DNA from: Candidatus Lindowbacteria bacterium RIFCSPLOWO2_12_FULL_62_27
GTDB lineage: Bacteria > Lindowbacteria > 2-12-FULL-62-27
Direction of reading: 5' to 3'
Assembly: GCA_001784175.1 (NCBI GenBank)
Contig: MFPR01000040.1
Span: 1-44,954 of the forward strand
Length of the DNA stretch: 44,954 nt
How positions within the stretch are numbered: position 1 is the first letter of the stretch; the number at the start of each line of letters is the position of its first letter. The notes beneath the pieces are model-generated. The model saw only the letters and a list, made by a program, of their open reading frames with translations. It did not search any database and had not been told where the DNA came from. This document shows positions 1 to 12,800 of this stretch, piece after piece. A program made the position numbers and the translations under genes.

Positions 1-3000
1 TATTACGATCGTGTCCTCGACGCCCCCGCCTCGCACGATCACCGTCGTACGCGTGTCCACGTTCGAGCCGCGCACGATCAGGACGACCTTCGAAGATCGT
101 GGCAGCACCGTGTCGCCGCCGGCGGCTACCGCGATTGCCTTGCCTGCCGTGTCGGCGCCGTTCACGCTCACCTGCCCGCCGCTGCGCACGCTCTTGTTGC
201 CGACGGCGTCTGTCGCCGTCGCGTAGATCACATTGTCGCCCTGCGACAGAGTCACGGTCGTCGTCCATTCGCCTGTCGTCGCGCTCGCCGTCACTGTGCC
301 CTTGTCCGTGCCGTTCACGTTCACCGTTACGGTCGCGCCCAGTTCCGCAATGCCGGCCACGGTCTGCGTCGTGGCGGACACCGCAAGGTTGTCCGGGCTG
401 GTAATGCGTGGCGTCGGCGGCGCCGTCAGGTCCGCGACCACCGTCAGTTCCGCCGATACGACGTCGTTGACGGTCGGGTCCTGCGCGATCAACTTCACTT
501 TGTACGTCCCCTCCGTCGCGTAGGAGCCCGTGTCGGTCCGGCCGTTCCACGTGAAGGTGTAGGTGTCGGCGGCGCTGGGTTTGGTCACGTCCGAATCGGC
601 CCGGATCGTCCGGACGATCGAGTCGGACGAATTCAATACCTGCAGCGTCAGGAGGGCCGCCTTGGTCGTGCTGAATGACACGATTGTCTCGTCCTTCACG
701 CCGTCCCCGTTCGGGCTGATCCGCGTCTCCGTTACGGCGAAATTGACGATCTGAAGCACCGCGCTCTGCGCGCGCAACGCCGCTGTCTTGATCTCCAGAT
801 TGCCCGACAGGTCCTGCACGGTGACCTTCACGTCGTAATCGCCGTCGGCAATGCCGCTGGGGCCGGCCGTCGCCGTGTAGTCGCCCGAGCCGGCAAAGGG
901 CGGCTGGTAGACCAGGTCCTGAACTTTCGCGCCGTCTTTCTTGAACAACTCCACCCGCATGTTGCCGCCGGGCTTGGTCCGCAATTCAAAATCGAAGTTC
1001 GAGGCCAGCGCGGCGTTCGAAAACTGGCCGCTGACGCCGGTCACGGTCGCGAATTCCGTGTTCACGTCGTATACCGTGTTGACCGGGTCCGACGACGACA
1101 GCGTGACGGGCGCCGACTGGATGGTGGCGCCGGTGGCGTCCGTGCCGTTGACCTGCAGCGTCAGGCTCTGGTTGCTGATCTTCGTCTTGACGAACTGCAG
1201 CTTCGACGGTTTCGACGGGTTCACCGGCCCGAAGAGCGGCGTCATGCTTCCAAAGGCGTCCCCGGCGTTGTGGAAGAAGTTGATCCGCTCGAGGAGTTCG
1301 GAGCTTTCGACGTTTGACACGGTGACGGTGATGGTCGCGATGTCGTTGAGGTTGTCGTTGTTGGGGGAAAACGGGTTCGGCGTGACGCCGGTGATGACCA
1401 CCGTCGGCAGGATCGTGTCGAGAATGACCTGGCCCAGCTTCTGTTTCGTCTGATTCCCGCTTACGTCCGTTGCCGTGATCCAGACATCGTAGGTGTTGTC
1501 CGCCACGCCGCCGTCCCACTCGAATTTCACCTGGCCGCCGATGCGCAGCGCGCCCACCGACACCGTGTCCAGCGCGTTCTCGGGACCCGCCGCGCCCGCC
1601 GACGTGATTACGATGGTGCAGTAGGCGTTCTCCGACAAAAGAAACAGGATGTGGGCTGTGTCGTTCACGCCGTCGCCGTTGGGCGAGAAGGGATTCGGCA
1701 TGATTGAAGCGTCCGAAACGTTGGGCGAGATGATGTCGGTCGCGCCGGTGTCGTACAAGACCGTGATCGTGTCCATGGCTACGGAAACGTTTCCGGCCGA
1801 ATCGATCGCGCGCGATACGATGTAGACCACGGTCTCGCCGTACGCGCCGCTCACGCCGAGCTTGGTCCAGTTGATGTAATAGGACCACGCGGTCGTCCCG
1901 GTGGCCGTGTCAAAGGACAGCGCGCCGCCCGCGCCGCCGGTGTCCAGGCCGATTTCGACCCGCACCACGCTGGAGGTCGTGTCGCTTGATTTGCCGGACA
2001 TCGTGAAGTTCAAGTTGAACTGCTTGTTCGTGGCCGGGAACAGGATCAAGGCACTCGGCGGGGTGGTGTCGAAGGTGAATTTCCGGGTGAAGGTCCCCGA
2101 ATTGCCGGCTTTGTCCTTGCGCGTCACGCTGATCTCGTACTGGCCGTCCTCGGAGGCCGTGTCCAGGGGGTTCGACAGCGTCAGAATCACCGAATCGCCG
2201 CTCGAAGTCTGCGTGGCCGAGATCAACGCCACGCCCTTCGTCAAGGTCACGATCGACGACACGCCGTCCACGCCGGAAAAACTGTCCACCAGCGCCACCA
2301 CGAAACTGTCGATCCGTACGTTGAAGAGTTCGGCCTCGGTGATGTTGTCGGTCGTGCCGTTCCGCAGGATGTTCGCCACCAGGGGTGCGGTCGCGTCGAA
2401 GACGATGGCCGTCGTCTCCTCCGTCATCACGTTGCCGCCCTTGTCCCCCGCGCGGATGTTTACGCGGTAGACGCCGTCCGATCCGCCCGTCTTGGTCAGC
2501 GGGCTGATCAGCGTGAGGGTGGCGGCGGACACGCCGTCGTTGGTCATCGTGCCCTGCAGCACATTGCCGCCGGCGTCCAACAGTCGGATGAGAACGCTGT
2601 CAAAACTGATCCCCGCGCCCACTTCGGTGAACGTCGCCTGGATCTGCGTCACCGTGTCGGTCACTGTCGTGTCCACGGCGGTGACGGTGTCGGCGCCTGC
2701 CAAAAGCGTCGTGCGCGCCGGCGCCTGCTGGTCGAAGACGAATCCGCGGCGCTCCACTTTCTGGTTGCCGGCCGCGTCCAGGGCGGCTACGGTGATGTCG
2801 TAGGCGCCGGATGCGGGCGTCGAATCGGTGAGCCGGAAGACCAGGAGAGAATCGCCGGCGTTGCTGAGCGAGCCGCCGATGGTCTGGCCGGTCGTCAGGT
2901 TCGTCAGCGTGATGACGCTGGCGCCCAGGCTGACGCCGCCGCGGTACTTGAATCCCAGCTCGCCCGCCGTCTGGCTCGAGGAATCCGTCATCTGTACGGC

Positions 3001-3867
3001 CACGGTCTCGATCGTCGCGCCGGCGCCGAAGAGCCGGCCCTCCGAGATCGAGTCGCCGCCGCCCTGGTTGTTCACCCAGAAAAATCCGTCGATGACGCTC
3101 GGGCCTACGCTGTCCACCACAAAAGAGTCCGTCAGCGTTGTCGTGTTGCCCGCGTTGTCCTGCGCCACCACATAGATGCCGTACACGCCGTCCTTCTTGC
3201 CGTCCCCCACGACGTCCAGCACCAGGTCCATCGTGATCTGGTCGCCCGGCGTCGGGCCGTTGTTGGTCAGCGTGACGCCCTGATTGACGGCCTCGGGATT
3301 GACGAGGCGCGCGCCGCCGGTGGTCGCGTTGATGTTCAGGCCGGCGTTCTGCCCGGTTGTGCCCGGATCGACCAGCTTGACCTTGACCTTGCCGATGCCT
3401 GTCCTGACCGTCGAATCAAAACTCGAGATGATCTTCGTCGTCGCCGCCTGGCCGGGCTTTGTGTCTGATTCGACCGACAGCCAGTCCGTCGTCGTGAAGG
3501 CTGGCGGCGTGGCGTCGTAGACGAATTTGTCCGTTGTGCCGACGGCCTGCGTGTTGCCGGCGTTGTCCACGGCGGACGCCGAGATCGTGTATTCGCCCTC
3601 GCCGCCGCCCACGAGCGTGCTGTTCGGAATCCGCACCTGCCACGTGTCGAACCCGCCGCCCGATACGGAGGTGTCGATCGAGCCGCCGGCGTCCGTCGTC
3701 TTCGCCGTCGTCACCGACCCGTTCGGCGCTGTCACCTGCACGTCCACCCGAACGAGACCCCCGGTCTTGCCGGCCGGCGTGCTTCGGCCGATCACCACGA
3801 GGTTCTCCGAGGCGCTCTGCACGCTCTTGCCGTTGAACGGCTTCGCCTGGCTGCTCAGCTCCTCCTT
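1..3867 (-). repeat. Long repeat unit 6, B-type, truncated by window edge
   Basis: Starts at the KEELSSQAKP anchor at 3,867. The middle is B-type, with NPFSPNGDGVND (near 1,690), NPFSPNNDNLND (near 1,370) and ISPNGDGVKDE (near 710). One cysteine codon lies at 1,620-1,618. The first bases of the window align with position 4,051 in the preceding junction, which places the next anchor about 180 bases beyond the edge and implies that the array continues. Confidence 0.8.
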
Positions 3868-6800
3868 GACCGTCGTGATCGTCGTCACGGGCGCGGCGTT
3901 GTCCAGCCGGAAAAAGACGAATTGATCGTCCGCACGGACCTCCAGCGACAGGCCGGTCGCGTCGCTGTCGCCGGACTTGACGCCGATCGTGTCCAGCCGC
4001 GTGAAATCGATCGGTCCGACCACGGACTGGCCGATCAGCGTTCCTGTATCTATGACGATCGTGTCCTCAAGACCGCCGCCCCGCACGATCACCGTCGTCC
4101 GCGTGTCCACGTTCGAACCGCGCACGATCAGCGCGACTTTGCTCGCGCGCGGCAGTACTGTGTCGCCGCCGGCGGACACCGCGATCGCCTTGCCCGCCGT
4201 GTCGACGCCGTTCACGCCGACCTCCCCGCCGCTCCGCACGCTCTTGTTACCGACCGCGTCCGTCGCCGTGGCGTAGACGACGTTGTCGCCCTGCACGATC
4301 CCCACGGTCGCGCTCCACGCGCCGGTCGTCGCGTTCGACGTGACGGTGGCGACGTCCGATCCGTTGACGTTGACGGTGACAAGCGCGCCGGCTTCGACCG
4401 AACCGCTGATGGTCTGGCCGGCGGCGGAAGTCGCGAGGTTGTCGGGCGTGAAAATCTGCGGGGGCGCGGGGCGCTCATTGTCGAGGGTGACGTTGCCGCT
4501 GGCGGTCAGGATCTGGCCGTTGCCGCCGTCGATGGCCGTGACTTTCCAGTAGTATGTCTTCGTCGCGTTCGGGCTTAGGATGCCGCCGGTGTCGGTCTTG
4601 CCCCGGAAGATGAACGACTTCGACGCCGGAAAGACGTTGACGGTCACGCTGTCGTTGAAGACCGCGGTCGTGTCGCTCGGGTTCGCAAAGACTTGGAACA
4701 GCACCGTCGCGCTGTCCTTCGCGCCGTCCGACGTGAACCGGATGGTCGTGAAATCGTTCTGCGCGTCGCCGTTCTCGGGGCTGATGGTCGCCGGGGTGAT
4801 CGAAACGCCGGTCAGCGAGAACGGTGTGATGTCGATCTGCACTTCACTCGAGGCCTCCGACGTCAGGCCGTGCCCGTCCACCGCGGTCACCACGATCCGG
4901 TACAACCCGTCTGGAGGCGTCGGCGCGCCGGAACCGGTCCACGTCACGAGCGAGTCGGTCACGTCGCCCGGCACGTTGACCAGCGTCGCGATCAGCGCGC
5001 CCGTCGTCTTCGCGTAGACCTCCACCCGGCTGCTCACGGCGCTCACGGTCGTGTAGCGGATCGTCGTCACGTCGTCCTGGCCCGGGGTGGCGGGCGAGGG
5101 ACTGAACGGATTCGGAATGGGCGACTGCGTCAGCGTCAGCACGGGCGGCAGAACGTCCTTGATGCCTTTTACCGTCACGCTCGTCTTGTTGCCGCTCCGG
5201 TCGGTCACTCGTATTTCAAATGAGTAGGTGTCGTCCAGCACCAGGTTGCCGTTCACATCTTTTCCGTCCCACACGATCGCGTTCTGGCCCGCGCCCTGAG
5301 TCACACCGTTGGTCGGGACCGTGTCGATGAAGGTCCCGTCGCTGGACTTGATCACCACGAGCGCGGTGTCGACGGTTTCGTTCAATACATATTTGATGGC
5401 CGCGCCGGCCGCGCCGAACACCCCGGGATCGACCACGGCGTCGCTGATCTGCGGCGCCGTCACGTCGGTGATGCCGGTGTCGTACCGGATCGTCAGCGTG
5501 TCGCTGAGCGCGCCGGTGTTGCCGGCGGCGTCCACGGCGTAGGCGACGATCTTCCAGTCGCCCAGCGTGTCGCCGAGGAGCGTGAAGTTGATGGTGCCGA
5601 TCCAGGAGGCCGCGCCGGAGGCCTGGCTGTCCTGCTTCAGCTTCGTGATCTGGCCCATGTCGGTGTCCGGAACGTAGACCCGCACGAATACCTTCGCGAC
5701 GCTGCCGGTCGTGTCGCTCGCGGCGCCGGTCACGGCGATCGGCCCGATGTTGAACTGCGTGTTTTGCGCCGGCGTCACGATCCGAGCCTGCGGCAGGTCC
5801 TTGTCGAACACGAACGTCGCGGTTTCGCTCATGTAGTTGCCTGCCGCGTCAGCCGCCGTCACCACGATCGTACAGACGCCGACCTCCGACGCAAGGTCGA
5901 GGATGTTGCCCCCGCTCAGTTGCCGGCCCAGCGTGTCGGCGCCGGCCTCAAAGACCAACGTGCCGACTTTCTGGTTGGCCGCGTTGTAGAAGGTGAGGGT
6001 CGTGGTGTCGTTGTAGCCGGTGACGTCGGTGACCCGGCCGTTCGGGCTTGTCACGGTGTCCACGAGGTCGACGCCGGCGAACACGACGCTGTCATTGTAG
6101 GCCCGTGTCGCCACGTGGACGGTCTGCAGGCCCGATCCGGTCTTTGTCACCGGGATCGTTTCGGTCACGCTCGCGCTCGAGCCGTGGACCAGCACGAAAT
6201 CCTGCAGGGTGGGTTTCACCGTGTCATAGCGGAGAATGCGCGTGTCTTCTAGAATGTTGCCGGCGCGGTCTGTCACCCGCACCCACAGGGCATAATCGCC
6301 GTCCTGCGTGCCGCCGGTCGCGCGGCCCAAGCTGAGCGAGCTCACGTCGATCTGCGCGGCGACGCCGCTCGCGTTGAGGGACAGGGTCGTGGCCGGCTCG
6401 GTGAAGGCGCTGTCGCCGTTTTCATCCCAGATCCATTTGAGTTCCGGCGGCGTGTCGGAGCTGACGCCCGTGACCGTGTCGCCCACCCGGACGGTGATGC
6501 TGTCCAAGCGGTTCATCTTCGCGCCGGTGTCGGGCGAGATCGTGAAGAACGGCAGTTGCGCATCATATTTGAACGTCCGTTTCTCCGTCCGCTGGTTGCC
6601 CGACTGGTCAAAGGCCGTCACCTGCACCTCGAGGTCGCCGCTGATCGGGGTCGAGTCGGTCAGCCAGAAAATCACCAGCGAATCGCCGGCGCTGCTCACC
6701 ACGCCCGATACGCTCTGGCCCGTGGTCTTGTTCGTCGCGCTGATGGAACTGCCGGAGAGGTTGACGCCGCCGTTGAATTTGAAACCGAGGTCGGTCGTGA

Positions 6801-9800
6801 CCTGGCTCGACGAATCGGTGATCTGGACGACGATCGAGTCGATGACCTGCGTCGCGCCGAAAATCTGGCCCTCCGAGATGGTCGCGCCGCTGCCGCGCTC
6901 GTTCAGGTAAAAATTGCTCCCGACCACGGTCGGGCCCACGCTGTCGATCACGAAGGAGTCCCGCAGGGTCGCCGTGTTGCCCGCGTTGTCCGACACCACC
7001 ACCTGCACGCCGTAGACGCCGTCCTTCTTGCCGTCGCCCGCCACGTCGAACACCAGGTCCAGCGTGACTTCGTCGCCCGGCGTCGGGCCGTTGTTGCTCC
7101 GCACGATGCCGACGTTCGCGCCGGCCGGATCGATCAGACGCGCGCCGCTCGTCGTCGTGTTGATGTCGACGCCCGCGTTGTTCTGAGTCGTCACGGGCGG
7201 CGCGGGGTCGGCGAATTTCAGCTTCACCTTGCCCACGGCCGTGCGGACGGACGTGTCAAAACTCGTCAGCGTTTTTGAGCCGGCGGCCGTGTCGAGCACC
7301 ACGATCGCGGCGGTCGAGGCGAAGGCGGGGGCGGTCTGGTCCAGCGTGAAGGTGGACACGGTGGAACTGTCCAGGTTTCCGGCGTTGTCAATCGCCACCG
7401 CCACCACCTGATAATCTCCGTCGCCGCCCGCCACCAGCGTCGAGTTCAAAATCCGCGCTACCCATGTGTCAAACACCGCGCCCGCGTTCGTGTCCGGATT
7501 GTTGATCCCCGGAAACTCCGTCGTCTTCACCGTCACCGTCGTCTTGTTCGGCAGGGTCACCGTCACGTCGAGCCGGGCCAGCCCCCCCGTCACGCCGGCC
7601 GGATTGCTCCGGCCGATCACGAGGACGTCCTCCGTCGCGTCCAGCGTGCTCTTGCCGTTGAAGGGACTCACCTGGCCCGACGCCTCCTCCCGGATCGTCG
7701 TGATGCTCGGTTTCGGCGCCACATTGTCCAGCCGGAAAAATACGTATTGATCCTCTGCGCGCACCTCCACCTGCAGGCCGCTGGCGTCGCTGTCGCCTGA
7801 CTTCACCACAATCGTGTCCAGCCGCGAGAACTCGACGGTCCCCACCACTCGCTGGCCGATCGTCGTCCCCGTGTCGAGCACGATCGTGTCCTCCTGAGCG
7901 CCGCCCTTCACCACGACCACGGTCCGCGTGTCCACGGTCGACGCGCGCACGATCAGCACGACCTTGCTCGCGCGCGGCAGAACCGTGTCCGCGCCCGATT
8001 CGAGACCGATCCCCACGCCTACGGTGTCGCTCACACCCGCCAGATTCACCTGCCGGCCGCTCCGGACGCTCTTGTTGCCTACCGCGTCCGTCGCGGTCGC
8101 ATAGATCACGTTGTCCCCCTGCGCGTTCGACACCGTCGCGCTCCATAACCCGGTCGACGCGTTCGCCGTCACGGTCCCCACGTCCGTCCCGTTCAGGTTC
8201 AGCGTCACGCTCGCGCCCGGATCCGCCGATCCGCTCACCGCCTGATTCGCCACGGACACCGCCAGATTGTCGGACGTGAAAATTTGCGGAGGCGCCGGCT
8301 TCGTAAAATCAACCACGATCGTGGTGTCGGACGTCACCACGTCGTTCAGCGTCGGATCCAGCGCGCTCAGCTTCGCCCGGTACGTTCCTTCCGTCACCAC
8401 AAGGCCGGCATCGCTCTTGCCGTTCCACGTAAACGCGTACGGCCCCGCCGCGCTTGGCTGGGTGGCGAGGGTGTCGGATTTCAGCGTGCGGACCACGGAA
8501 TCGGCCGCATTGAGGATCTGGAGCGTCAGGAGCGCCGGTTTCGTCGTCGTAAACGATATGATCGATTCGTCCTTGATGAAATCGCCGTTCGGGCTGATCC
8601 GGCCTTCCGTGACGGCGAAAAAGTTGATCTGCAGCCGGGACGAGGCGGCCGTCACATCGGCCTTCTCCACGGTCACGTTCCCGCTGTTGTCCTGCGCACG
8701 CACCACCAGCACGTAGACCCCGTCCGACAGCGTGGTGGAGCCTTGCGGGAAGGTCACAAAATACGTTCCGTCGCCTTTGAAGACGGGACTGAACGTCAGA
8801 TTGTCCTGTCCGGAAATTACATTTCCGGACGGATCCTCCGCGCGGACGGTCACGGCGCCTTCCGATGAAAACACGATGATGGGAATGCCGGTTTTGCCGT
8901 CCCAGGCGGTCTGGCTGGCGCCCGTGACGGACGCGACGGAGATGGCGTCGATTTTGGAGAATTTCTGGCTCGTCGAAATCGTGCCGTTCGCCGGCAGGGA
9001 CACCGTCGGGTTGATGCTGTTGCCGTTTTCATCAATGCCGACCACCTGGATGTTCACATCTCCGTTGGCGGGCATCTGCCCGGACCCTACAAAAAAGACG
9101 CGGGCCGGCGAAACCAGCGTCCGGGGCAGGGTGAAATTGCCGGTGGTTCCGAGGTTGGTCGAACCTTGCTGGGTGGCCAGATCGGACACGGACAGCGTTC
9201 CGATATCCTCGCCCTGGACGCCGGCGACGGAAAACGTCATGGTGGTCGCGTCGTTGATGTTGTCGTTGTTGGGCGAAAACGGGCTGGGCGAAATGCTCGT
9301 GATGGTCACGACGGGCAGAATCGTGTCGAGCCGGATCCGGCCCAGTTTTTGCGTGATCTGATTGCGGCTCGCGTCCACCGTCACGATCCAGATGTCATAC
9401 GTGTTGTCGAGCAGCCCGCCGTCCCAGGAGAACTTGACCAGGCCCGCGGATTTGGACACGTTGACGGCAATCGTATCGAGGGCGTTTTTGAGGTCGGTGG
9501 AGAGCGTGCTCAGGACCAGCAGGGTGCAGGAGGCGTTTTCGGACAGGACAAAGACAATATCCGCGGTGTCGTTGACGCCGTCGCCGTTCGGAGAGAACGG
9601 GTTGGGGGTAATGGAGACATTCGACACATAGGGAGGCGTGATGTCCGAGGCGCCGGTGTCGTAGAAGATCGTGAGGGTGTCGGCGGGAACCTCCGCATTG
9701 CCGGCCGCATCGACCGCACGGGTGACAAGGATGACAAAGGTTTCTCCGTATTGCGACTTCACGCCCAGTTTGGACCAGTCGATGAAGTACGACCAGTTCT

Positions 9801-12800
9801 GCGCGCCGGTGGCGGTGTCAAACTGCAGGACACCGCCGGCGCCGCCCGTATCAAACCCGATTTCGACCCGGCTGATCGATGAGGTCGTGTCCCGCGCGGT
9901 TCCCGAAATGGTGATGTTGGAGTTGAATTTCTGGTTGCTCGATGGATAGACGAACGCGGAGGAAGGCGCGGTCGTGTCAAACGTGAATGTGCGCGTGAAG
10001 GTGCCGGAATTGCCGGCGCGGTCCTTCCGCGTGATGCTGAGGATATAGGGGCCGTCCTCGGGGGTGGTGTCCAGCGGGTTGCTCAACGCCAGGATCACGG
10101 AATCGCCGGCCGTCGTCTGCGTGGCCGTGAGCGTCGTCACGCCTTTCGTGAGCGTCACGATGGCCGACAGGCCGTCCACGCCGGAAAAACTGTCGACGAG
10201 CTGGACGACAAAACTGTCCACCCGGACGTTCAGGATCCGGCTGTCCGTGATGTCGTCCGGCTGGCCGTTGCGCAGAATGCTTAAAACCGCCGGCGGCGTC
10301 ACGTCGTACATGATCGTCGTCGTCTCCTCCGTCATCACGTTGTTCGCCTGGTCGGCGGCCCGGATGTTCACGCGGTAAATGCCGTCCGAGCCGCCGGTTT
10401 TCGAAAGCGTGGTGACCAGCGTGAGGGTCGCGGCGGACACGCCGTCGTTGGACATCGTGCCCTGCAGGGCGTTGTTGTTCGCGTCAACCAGCCGGATCAC
10501 CACGCTGTCGAAACTCAGGCCGGAACCGACTTCGGTGAAGGTCACTTTCACCGCCGACACCGTGTCCGTCACGATGGTGTCCGAAACGGTGACCGTCTCC
10601 GATCCCACGATCAGGGCGGTCCGGGACGGCGCCTGCTGGTCGAAGGTGAAGCCTCGCTTTTCCGTCTTCTGATTGCCGGCCAGATCGAACGCGGCCACCA
10701 GAATCTCGTAGACGCCGGAGGCGGGGGTCGAATCGGCCAATTGGAAAATCAAGAGCGAATCGGTCACGCTCGACAGCGTCCCGCCGGCGCTCTGGTTCGT
10801 CGTCTTGTTCGTCAGCGTGATCAAACTGGCGGCCAGACTCACGCCGCCGCGGTATTTGAATCCCAGATCGCCCGCCACCTGGCTCGACGAATCGGTGAGC
10901 TGGACCGCGATTGTCTCGATCGTCGCGCCCGGGCCGAACAGCCGGCCCTCCGCGATCGAGTCGCCGCCGCCCTGGTTGTTCACCCAGAAAAACCCGCCAA
11001 CCACGCTCGGTCCCACGCTGTCCACCACAAACGAGTCCGTCAGCGTCGTCGTGTTCCCCGCGTTGTCTTGCGCCACGACGTACACGCCGTACACGCCGTC
11101 CTTGCGGCCGTCGCCCGCTACGTCGAACACCAGGTCCATCGTCACTTCGTCCACCGCGTTGTTGCTCAAGGTCGATCCGATGTTCGACCCCGCCGGGTCC
11201 ACCAGCCGGGCGCCGGTCGTCGTCGCGCTGATACTGAGCTGCGAAACCTGCACGGTGCCCGGGTCCGTCATCTTCACCTTGACCTTCCCGACCCCCGTCC
11301 GCACGGTCGTGTCAAAGCTGGAGAGGGTCTTGGACGGGATGGCGCCGACCCCCGTGTCCGCCGTGACGTCGATCGCCCCCACGCTGACGAAGGCCGGCGG
11401 GGTGGCGTCATAAATGAATTTGTCCGAGGCCGGGAGCGGCTGCGTGTTGCCTGCGTTGTCCACGGCCGCGGCGGTGATCGTGTATTCCCCCTCGCCGCCG
11501 CCTTGCAGCGTGCTGTTCGGAATCCGGACCTGCCACGTGTCGTAGCCGCCGCCGGAGACGCTGGTGTCGATGGACCCGCCCGCGTCTGTCGTCTTGACGG
11601 TCGTCACCGATCCGTTCGGCGCGGTCACGGTCACGTCGACGCGCACGAGGCCGCCGGTCTTGCCGGCCGGAGTGCTCCGGCCAAGAACGAGTATGTTTTC
11701 AGACGCGCTCTGCACGCTCTTGGCGTTGAACGGCCGGACTTGCCCGGAGAGTTCCTCTTTCTGCGTCGTGATCGTCGTCACGGGCGCGGCGTTGTCCAGC
11801 CGGAAAAAGACGAATTGATCGTCCGCGCGGACCTCCAGCGAAAGACCGGTCGCGTCGCTGTCGCCGGACTTGACGCCGATCGTGTCCAGCCGCGTGAAAT
11901 CGACCGATCCGACCACCGACTGGCCGATCAGCGTTCCTGTATCTATGACGATCGTGTCCTCGACGCCCCCGCCTCGCACGATCACGGTCGTCCGCGTGTC
12001 CACGTTCGAACCGCGCACGATCAGAACGACTTTCGAAGCACGCGGCAGCACCGTGTCCCCGTTCGATTCGATGCCGATCTGCACGCCCGTGTCGCTCACG
12101 CCTGCCATGCTCACCTGCCGGCCGCTCCGAACGCTCCGGTTTCCGACCGTGTCCACCGTTATTCCATATATAATGTTGTCCCCCTGGGACAGGCTCACGG
12201 TCGCCGTCCACAGGCCGTTGATCAGGTTCGCTGTCACTGTGCCCGCGTCCACGCCGTTTACGTTCAGAACCACCTGCGACCCCGGCTCCGCCTGGCCGGT
12301 CACCGTCTGGAGTCCCGCCGACACCGCCGCGTTGTCCGACGTGAAAATCTGCGGCGCGGCCGGACGCAGGTTGTCGATCTCCACGCTGCCGCCGGCCGTC
12401 AGGACATGCCCGTTGCCGTCCACCGCCGTGACTTTCCAGTAATGGGTCTTCGTCGCCTTCACGCTCAAAACCGCGCCGGTGTCGGTCTTGCCCCGGAACG
12501 TGAACGTCTTGACGGCCGGAAAGACGTTGACGGTCACGCTGTCGTTGAATACCGCGATCGTGTCGCTCGGGTTCGCGAATACCTGGAACCGGATCGTCGC
12601 GCTGTCCTTTGCGCCGTTCGCCGTGAAGCTGATGATCGAAAAATCGCTCAGGCCGTCCGCGTTCTCCGGGCTGATCACCGTCGGGCTGATCGCGACGCCC
12701 GTCAGTGTGAACGGCGTGCGGTCGATCTCCACTTCGCTCGATACCTCCGACGTCAGGCCATGCCCGTCCACGGCGGTCACCACCAGCCGGTACAGACCGT

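Noticed and set aside
12150-12180. TATATAAT-like box on the plus strand
   Set aside because: It lies inside the coding sequence of the giant gene, is antisense, and has no gene downstream on that strand.
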